This document shows, piece by piece, positions 1 to 4,992 of a stretch of DNA of 8,347 bases. The number at the start of each line of letters is the position of its first letter. The stretch's first letter is position 1. Origin of the DNA: CBDVBD01 sp965372135. GTDB taxonomy: Bacteria; Electryoneota; RPQS01; CBDVBD01. Position numbers and translations under genes: made by a program. The stretch spans positions 1 through 8,347 of the forward strand of contig CBDVBD010000146.1 of NCBI GenBank assembly GCA_965372135.1, read 5' to 3'. The notes beneath the pieces were generated by a model that saw nothing but the letters and a program-made list of their open reading frames with translations, searched no databases and had not been told where the DNA came from.

Positions 1-762
1 AGGAGAACATAACAATTCCGACCGCTGGAAGCCTTCCGGCAGGTCCTCTCCAATGGTTTGTTTGATCACACGGGGTCCGGCGAAGCCGATTAACGCTTGG
101 GGTTCGGCTAATATAACGTCACCTAACATGGAAAATGATGCCGACGTACCACCGGTTGTGGGATGAGTTATTAGGGAGATGTAGGGGATTTTTCCGTTTG
201 CGAGTTGGGTTAATTTGGCGGCGGTTTTCGCCATTTGCATCAGGCTTAATATGCCTTCCTGCATGCGCATCCCGCCGGAACTGGATACCAGGATCAACGG
301 GGCACGCATTTCCAATGATGATTCCACCGCTCGGACGATTTTTTCCCCTACCACCGATCCCACGCTGCCCCCGAAAAAGCGGAAGTCCATCGTTCCCAGT
401 ACCACCGGGCGTTTTTCGATGGTTCCATGCCCAATGATTATCGCTTCTTTTTCCTTGGTCTTAGTTCTAGCGGCTTGGATGCGATCGGTGTATTTTTTTG
501 AGTCCTTGAATTTTAGAGGGTCAAGAGATTCCAGCGCTCGATCGGATTCCTTGAAGCTTTTAGGGTCTAATATTATGTTCGCATATTGCCGGCATGGCAG
601 GGTAAAATGGAAGGTGCATTTCGGGCATACCCGCAGGTTCTTTTCCAATTCTTTACGGAAGATGATTTCGCTACACTGGGTGCATTTCTCCCACAATCCG
701 TTGGGAGTGTCTTTTTTCTTCTGGGGTATCAGACCTTCTTGTTTTCGTCGGAACAAGTTCAC
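1..762 (-). CDS. accD: Acetyl-CoA carboxylase carboxyltransferase subunit beta (3' end beyond window)
   Basis: AccD pairs with AccA to move carboxyl from carboxybiotin-BCCP to acetyl-CoA, giving malonyl-CoA for fatty acid synthesis in the cytoplasm. The window holds residues 1-254. A four-cysteine zinc ribbon sits at C27, C30, C46 and C49, the same spacing as E. coli AccD. The crotonase-fold core follows, with SSSGGMRMQEG (about 160-170) and HPTTGGTSASF (200-210), then IGFAGPRVIKQTIGEDLPEGFQRSE (224-249), all family hallmarks. E. coli AccD has 304 residues, so some 30-50 C-terminal residues lie outside. The last residues, LLCSP, differ from the usual FLLEHG-like continuation, but too few are visible to judge. 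The start is GTG at 762, giving MNLFRRKQEG, a typical AccD opening. It overlaps the rimI stop as GTGA and has no good Shine-Dalgarno, which suggests translational coupling. Identity is very secure. Confidence 0.97.
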   Translation of the reverse strand, partial: MNLFRRKQEGLIPQKKKDTPNGLWEKCTQCSEIIFRKELEKNLRVCPKCTFHFTLPCRQYANIILDPKSFKESDRALESLDPLKFKDSKKYTDRIQAARTKTKEKEAIIIGHGTIEKRPVVLGTMDFRFFGGSVGSVVGEKIVRAVESSLEMRAPLILVSSSGGMRMQEGILSLMQMAKTAAKLTQLANGKIPYISLITHPTTGGTSASFSMLGDVILAEPQALIGFAGPRVIKQTIGEDLPEGFQRSELLCSP

Positions 763-1241
763 GATTTTGTGTCTTTGATTGATTTAGCCATTATCAGTGC
801 GTCTTCGTCGTTACGGTAATAGTTTGTACGCTGTCCTATGGTTCGATATTTGTGCTTAGTGTAGAATGCGATGGCGACTGTATTTGATTCTCTAACCTCA
901 AGTGATATATAGCGATAGCCTTGATCCAAGGCTGATTGCTCCAGTCCAGCAAGCAGATTGGTGGCGATGCCTCGTCTTCGGAAATTTTTATCAACGGCGA
1001 TATTTAAGATGTGTATTCTTTCTTCTGCCCTTAACGCCACCATGTAGCCGATGATTTGTTCGTTTTTTATTACAACCGATGATCTGATGTCAGGTTCCCG
1101 CAAGGTTTCTATAAAAGTTCCCCGCGTCCATGGATCGGGAAATGTCTGCGTCTCCAATTGTATGATTTGCGGAAGGTCGCTTTCCAGCATGTGGCGGATG
1201 GCATATTCCGCGCCGGGCTTAGGTGGTGCCGATTCCGCCAT
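759..1241 (-). CDS. rimI: Ribosomal-protein-alanine N-acetyltransferase RimI (GNAT family)
   Basis: RimI transfers acetyl from acetyl-CoA to the N-terminal alanine of ribosomal protein S18 in E. coli; homologues elsewhere may acetylate more proteins. The 160 residues form a single GNAT domain. Motif A (about 78-97) has ILNIAVDKNF followed by RRRGIA, the acetyl-CoA pyrophosphate-binding R-x-x-G-x-A loop. LEVRESN (114-120) and FY (126-127) supply E115 and Y127, which match by spacing the proposed catalytic Glu103 and Tyr115 of the enteric enzyme. The C-terminal NYYRNDEDALIM (140-151) is the RimI-type ending that separates it from generic GNATs. The ATG at 1241 lies inside the end of folP (23-base overlap) behind a weak GAGCAG. 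A later ATG at residue 18 would remove the first core strand, so the longer form is preferred. The real substrate in this organism is inferred. Confidence 0.9.
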   Translation of the reverse strand: MAESAPPKPGAEYAIRHMLESDLPQIIQLETQTFPDPWTRGTFIETLREPDIRSSVVIKNEQIIGYMVALRAEERIHILNIAVDKNFRRRGIATNLLAGLEQSALDQGYRYISLEVRESNTVAIAFYTKHKYRTIGQRTNYYRNDEDALIMAKSIKDTKS

Positions 1242-2100
1242 TTCTGCTCAGCAATAAAGTATCACAGATTGTCACCACTTGTTTCATCTCGGCGACGTCA
1301 TGTACCCGAATTATATCGGCACCTTGGATGACGGAACAAGCCACTGCAGCCGCCGTTCCCCAAATTCTCCGGTCTGCAGAAAGGTTCAGGACGTCTCCGA
1401 TAAAGGATTTTCTTGACGGTCCCACTACAATAGGGCAGTCGAGGTTGCGTAATTTATGCAAGCGGTCGATCAAACGGTAGTTATCCATTACGGATTTTCC
1501 GAATCCGATACCGGGATCGACTGCGATGTTTTGGTGCGGTATCCCGGCATTGACGGCGATCTGTATTCCATCTTCCAGATAACAACTGATTTCGTTGAAC
1601 AGATTTCGGTAGTTGGTATCATCCTGCATGGTTTTCGGAGTTTTTCTGATGTGCATGAGGATAATCCCGGCTCCGAATTGTGCGGTGACATTCGCTAAAC
1701 GTGGTTCGTATTTCAATCCCGAGATATCATTGACAATGTGCGCACCCAACGATAACGCTTCCTTGGCGACTGATGCTCGAGCAGTGTCGATGGATATAGG
1801 AATTGATAAATCCTTAACTACCCGTTCGATTACGGGCAGCACCCGATCCATTTCTTCAGTTTGTGACACAGGATCGGAATCTGGGCGAGTGGACTGCCCG
1901 CCGAAATCGATGATATCCGCACCTTCATTTTCCAAACGGATGGCATGGGCGACTGCTTTGTCCGGTTCTAAGAATTGTCCGCCATCAGAAAAGGAATCCG
2001 GGGTGACATTGACAATTCCCATTATCAGGGTGCGTTCGCCCAGTAGTAAGCGGTGATTTCGACATTCCCAAGTAAGTGATCTTCGCGAATTGTCAGTCAA
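1219..2100 (-). CDS. folP: Dihydropteroate synthase
   Basis: FolP condenses 6-hydroxymethyl-dihydropterin pyrophosphate with p-aminobenzoate to give dihydropteroate in folate synthesis; it is the sulfonamide target. The protein has 293 residues and all the TIM-barrel signatures in order: IMGIVNVTPDSFSDGG (26-41, N31), FGGQSTRP (66-73, T71 and R72), SIDT (103-106, D105), VNDISG (123-128, N124), VDPGIGFGK (194-202, D195), GPSRKSFIG (227-235, K231) and RVHDV (265-269, R265 and H267). These match the E. coli pterin- and phosphate-binding residues, so the enzyme should be active. The start is TTG at 2100, sharing TTGA with the stop of the upstream TPR gene and preceded by a strong GAGGTG eight bases away. 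It overlaps rimI by 23 bases. No folK or folB is seen here, so the rest of the pathway must be elsewhere. Confidence 0.97.
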   Translation of the reverse strand: MTDNSRRSLTWECRNHRLLLGERTLIMGIVNVTPDSFSDGGQFLEPDKAVAHAIRLENEGADIIDFGGQSTRPDSDPVSQTEEMDRVLPVIERVVKDLSIPISIDTARASVAKEALSLGAHIVNDISGLKYEPRLANVTAQFGAGIILMHIRKTPKTMQDDTNYRNLFNEISCYLEDGIQIAVNAGIPHQNIAVDPGIGFGKSVMDNYRLIDRLHKLRNLDCPIVVGPSRKSFIGDVLNLSADRRIWGTAAAVACSVIQGADIIRVHDVAEMKQVVTICDTLLLSRNGGIGTT

Positions 2101-3626
2101 TTCCCTGTCACCTCACGTAGTCTATTCATTGCTTCCCGTGCACTTGGATTATCATCGTCTACCGCTGATGCGATGCAATTCTGATAATACTGAATAGCTG
2201 CTATGGTATCCCTTTGTTGTTCGGCATATTTACCAAGCAGGTAATAGGCGTCCGGATTATCAGTCAATTTTGTACTTTGCTCCAATGATGATACAGCGTC
2301 GTTAATATTCCCCAGTCGATATTGAATCAAGCCAAGATTATAATATATGCTGGATTCCGTGTTAGTAAGATCCGCTGCTTTTTCGATAGCTTCCAGTGCC
2401 TGGTCAAGTTCCCCGAGTTTGATGCGGGTTAGCGCCAATAATTCCCACATTTCCCAGGATTCAGGATCCAGAATTAATCCTTTACGCAGGATATTCAGGC
2501 ATTTACGAAAGTCATGGCTATTATATACGTCTTTTGCCCATTTCAACCGCGCTTGGTTGTATCCCGGGCATATTCGAACTGCTTTTTCCAGTGCTTCTTG
2601 GGTAGTAAAAGTACAGATATTTTGTGACCGCTCTTCACTAAAATGGGATATCAAATATAGCGTAATGGGATTACTGGCGCTTAATGTGTAAGCGATTTTT
2701 AAGGCGGTTTCAGCCCGGTTCCAGTTTCGGCATTGGATGGAATGCAGAGCCAGGTCTTGCCAATTTCTGATGTCGCTACTGTCAAAGAGCACAGCCTTGC
2801 GGAAGGCTGATACCGCATGAGGAAGAGTATCATTAACTTCTGACCAACAATTACCCACTATCCGCCAGGCATCATCCAAGGTACGGTCGATATCAATCGC
2901 CTGCAAAGCATATTCTAATGCTAAATCGGTATTTCCGTTCCGATAGAAGCCATGACTTTGATACAATTTCGCCAGAACGGGGATGGGATACGGTTTTGGT
3001 TTATATTCGGCGTTGGATCGTTTTGGTATCTGCGCCGAATTTTGGGCAAGACTTATTATCCCTGCTACAGCATCATGGAACGATTTATACCAGCGTTTAT
3101 CATGGGAATACCGTACGACAGCTCCAAGCCGGGTTCTGGCATAGTGCATTTCCACCCAGAGCGAATCCTGTCGTCCCCAAATTTTGCCCCAAACCGCATA
3201 GGATGGTTTTAATTTTCGTACGATTTCCCAAGTTGAATCAGGTTCGAATTGGCTGTGCAATTGTGGAATCGCTTCGTTCGGCAGCCACAACAACTTTCTG
3301 CTCTGCCGGGAAAGATGTTCTCCCAATTGGTCCGTTAAAGCTTCACCGATCCAGCCTTCTGTGGTTTGGTCGTTGAAAGGAGCTACCAGCAGGGTTTTCG
3401 GTAACGGCGGCGGTCTGGTAACTAACCATAATACCAGGTACCCTGCGATAAGGATAATCCAACCCCTGAAAAGAAGCCGACGACCCCGTTGAGGTTCTAC
3501 TATCCCCGAGGTTCTGACCACGAACCACAAAACAAAGCTAAACATCCCCAGAAGGATAAGAAGTATAATTGGTCCACCAGGGATGTTTCCACGAAGAAGA
3601 GAATATGAGAACTGAAGAACAGCCAA
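2097..3626 (-). CDS. Membrane-anchored TPR protein with TolB/CsgG-like domain, function unknown
   Basis: I do not recognise a named gene. The 509 residues begin with two hydrophobic helices (about 18-38 and 53-70) joined by a short basic loop, QRGRR. Residues 78-200 start KTLLVAPFNDQTTEGWIGEALTDQL-like and continue with SYAVWGKIWG and a WVEMHYARTRLG strand. This resembles the domain in many TPR proteins that begins IAVLPFxN and is related to TolB-N/CsgG folds. From 218 to the end are about seven TPR-like helix pairs (218-250, 252-285, 287-320, 355-388, 390-423, 425-457, 459-488). The clearest is IYYNLGLIQYRLGN (428-441). With two helices and a short loop, both ends should be on the same side of the membrane; which side is uncertain. 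The TTG start at 3626 follows GGGAAG. The next Met (28) lies inside the first helix, so TTG is preferred. Likely a protein-interaction scaffold. Confidence 0.85.
   Translation of the reverse strand: MAVLQFSYSLLRGNIPGGPIILLILLGMFSFVLWFVVRTSGIVEPQRGRRLLFRGWIILIAGYLVLWLVTRPPPLPKTLLVAPFNDQTTEGWIGEALTDQLGEHLSRQSRKLLWLPNEAIPQLHSQFEPDSTWEIVRKLKPSYAVWGKIWGRQDSLWVEMHYARTRLGAVVRYSHDKRWYKSFHDAVAGIISLAQNSAQIPKRSNAEYKPKPYPIPVLAKLYQSHGFYRNGNTDLALEYALQAIDIDRTLDDAWRIVGNCWSEVNDTLPHAVSAFRKAVLFDSSDIRNWQDLALHSIQCRNWNRAETALKIAYTLSASNPITLYLISHFSEERSQNICTFTTQEALEKAVRICPGYNQARLKWAKDVYNSHDFRKCLNILRKGLILDPESWEMWELLALTRIKLGELDQALEAIEKAADLTNTESSIYYNLGLIQYRLGNINDAVSSLEQSTKLTDNPDAYYLLGKYAEQQRDTIAAIQYYQNCIASAVDDDNPSAREAMNRLREVTGN
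2109..2114 (-). promoter_or_regulatory. Strong Shine-Dalgarno that fixes the folP TTG start
   Basis: Read on the minus strand this is GAGGTG, eight bases before the TTG at 2100. It lies inside the last codons of the TPR gene. It is the best ribosome site in the window and supports the unusual TTG start of folP. It would let ribosomes load on folP independently as well as re-initiate from the overlapping TGA. Confidence 0.75.
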
Positions 3627-3653
3627 ATTTTCTTCCCGTTGTCAAGCAATAGT

Positions 3654-3672
3654 TCACAGTCAAGGACTGTAA
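3654..3672. repeat. Inverted repeat in the 112-base folE/TPR-gene gap
   Basis: The gap 3627-3738 is the only sizeable non-coding stretch in the window and is AT-rich. It contains a perfect dyad, ACAGTC (3656-3661) and GACTGT (3665-3670), around a 3-base centre. One G-T wobble and one more pair extend it to 8 bp each side. In the transcript it lies about 28-46 bases before the TTG start of the TPR gene. No T-run follows it in the direction of transcription, so it does not look like an intrinsic terminator. A weaker partial repeat (GTAAT/ATTAC) sits next to it at about 3669-3680. No convincing -35/-10 pair was found, though a promoter for the four downstream genes would most likely lie here. 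Confidence 0.5.
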
Positions 3673-3738
3673 TAGATTACCAGATTAATTTCTAAGAGTC
3701 GTTCAATATCAGATTTATAATATGCTAATTTATCTATT

Positions 3739-4302
3739 TTATTGCAGGCTTTTTCCCATTAGATTCAGAGCTTCCAAGCGGGTAGCTTCCCGGCGCATCG
3801 CACCCCGCATTGCAGATGTTACGGTTTGAATCCCTTCTTTCTTTAATCCTTGTAATGCAAGGCACATGTGAGTGGCTTTTATAATGACAATCACCCCCTG
3901 GGGTTTTAGTTTTTCCATCAGGAGGTCAGCGATTTCAGTTGCCATTCGCTCCTGTAGTTGGGGACGGCGTGCGATGATTTCCACCATATTAACCAGGTTG
4001 GAAAATCCCGTGATGCGGTTGTCCTTGGGAAGATAGGCGATACTGACTTTTCCGGAAAAGGGTAGGAGATGGTGTTCGCACATGGAATGGAAGGGGATGT
4101 CCCTGAGTACCACCATCTCATCCAGATTGTCGGTGATATAGAATTTGACTTCGCCAGCTGCAGTAGATCCCACTCCGGAAAATAAATCAGCGTAGAGTTT
4201 AGCCACTCGATCCGGGGTGTCCACTAAACCCGGACGTTTGAGATCTTCGCCGATCCCCTCAAGGATTTGACGTACGCCGTTGCGAATCTTGTCCTGATTC
4301 AT
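3739..4302 (-). CDS. folE: GTP cyclohydrolase I family protein with altered phosphate-binding residues
   Basis: The family converts GTP to 7,8-dihydroneopterin triphosphate, the first step to folate and other pterins, as a homodecamer. The 187 residues contain TPDRVAKLY (29-37), SMCEHHLLPF (73-82), RRPQLQERM (112-120) and ATHMC (143-147). Zinc ligands C75, H78 and C147 and the catalytic His pair H77 and H145 are present, as are purine-site Q117 and E118. By alignment to E. coli (mature numbering), however, Lys136, Arg139 and Arg185, which contact the triphosphate, are N102, N105 and Q151. Arg65 and Lys68 are kept as R32 and K35. The protein lacks the N-terminal helix of the 222-residue E. coli enzyme, as many short forms do. 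The ATG at 4302 lies 44 bases inside the PEGA gene, with no clear Shine-Dalgarno; the MNQDKIRNGVRQIL opening fits the family. folP two genes downstream supports a folate role, but the exact substrate is less certain than usual. Confidence 0.9.
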   Translation of the reverse strand: MNQDKIRNGVRQILEGIGEDLKRPGLVDTPDRVAKLYADLFSGVGSTAAGEVKFYITDNLDEMVVLRDIPFHSMCEHHLLPFSGKVSIAYLPKDNRITGFSNLVNMVEIIARRPQLQERMATEIADLLMEKLKPQGVIVIIKATHMCLALQGLKKEGIQTVTSAMRGAMRREATRLEALNLMGKSLQ

Positions 4303-4960
4303 TGGAAAACATTGTTTTTACTTGGTCTTCGGCTTCGACTTGCTTTCCCATGTCTTCTGCAAGAACGAAGATGACTATTTCCCGTTCGTTTGCGGAAAGA
4401 TTGACTTGTTGAGATGGATCGCCGACGATTTTATAACCGGGCATTTCTACCGATACCACGTGTTTGCCGATAGGGATATCGGTGAAGATGGCATCGGTTT
4501 TTAGTTCTGCAGGGGATGCGTCTAAGAAAATCGATGCGCCCTTGACGCTGGAGATCACTTGGATGGAACCGGTTTTTTCCGACAGCAAAGCAATGACAAC
4601 AACCACAGCGCAGATGAAAATCGCAAACATGGAGAATAGGAATATCTGGGCACGCTTTTTGCCGGATTCCAATTCCTCTATCTCATCATCGAAAAACCCC
4701 TCTCGTTCACGGATTTCTTCTTTGGTCAACCATTCGATTTCACCGGCTTCGTTTACATATTCCTGGTAGTTGGAGTTTGTTTCATAGTATTTCCGGCGTT
4801 CCTCTTCGATAATCCTTTTATAACGTTCAATATCATCTTTATCTGCGGTGCGCTGTAGGGAGACATTTCTTTCATAGGCTCTGAGTTTCTCCCGTTCCGA
4901 TATCTCTCGTTGTACAAGTTTTCGGATTTCCTCATCCGACATTTTTTTATTTTCCGGCAT
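4259..4960 (-). CDS. Single-pass membrane protein with C-terminal PEGA-like domain, function unknown
   Basis: No named family is recognised. The 233 residues have three parts. Residues 1-104 are highly charged, rich in Glu, Lys and Arg (EEERRKYYE, EEIREREG), probably helical or coiled coil, and have no signal peptide. Residues 105-126 are one strong hydrophobic helix preceded by GKKR, which favours the N-terminal part in the cytoplasm and the rest outside. Residues 130-202 fit a PEGA-type beta domain: GSIQVISSVKGASIFLD, then IPIGKHVVSVEMPGYK and VIFVL. PEGA domains are usually extracytoplasmic and linked to surface-layer or cell-wall proteins. The tail (203-233) is polar. The ATG at 4960 follows the ftsH stop by 32 bases with GGTG 10 bases upstream; a second ATG at residue 7 has no ribosome site. 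Placement after ftsH could mean a membrane quality-control partner, but that is speculation. Confidence 0.82.
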   Translation of the reverse strand: MPENKKMSDEEIRKLVQREISEREKLRAYERNVSLQRTADKDDIERYKRIIEEERRKYYETNSNYQEYVNEAGEIEWLTKEEIREREGFFDDEIEELESGKKRAQIFLFSMFAIFICAVVVVIALLSEKTGSIQVISSVKGASIFLDASPAELKTDAIFTDIPIGKHVVSVEMPGYKIVGDPSQQVNLSANEREIVIFVLAEDMGKQVEAEDQVKTMFSNESGQDSQRRTSNP

Positions 4961-4992
4961 GTTTGGAGTTCACCACGTTTAGTGTCCAAGAA

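Noticed and set aside
1..20. Possible frameshift at the end of the visible accD, where LLCSP replaces the usual FLLEHG-like residues
   Set aside because: Only about five residues are visible before the window edge; normal divergence cannot be told from an error.
215..778. Plus-strand open frame of 187 codons opposite accD
   Set aside because: It lies wholly antisense to a clearly conserved AccD reading frame, has no recognisable motifs and no ribosome site of note; it is a codon-bias shadow.
2918..3376. Plus-strand open frame of 152 codons opposite the TPR gene
   Set aside because: No domain or motif, and the opposite strand has coherent membrane helices and TPR periodicity.
3654..3672. Intrinsic terminator after folE
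   Set aside because: The hairpin has a tight 3-base loop and modest GC, and is followed by a mixed sequence rather than a T-run in the direction of transcription.
3627..3738. Sigma-70 promoter with TTGAAC or TTGACA as -35
   Set aside because: TTGAAC and TTGACA boxes exist on the minus strand, but no acceptable -10 lies 16-18 bases downstream of either; a Bacteroidetes-type TAnnTTTG box is also only approximate.
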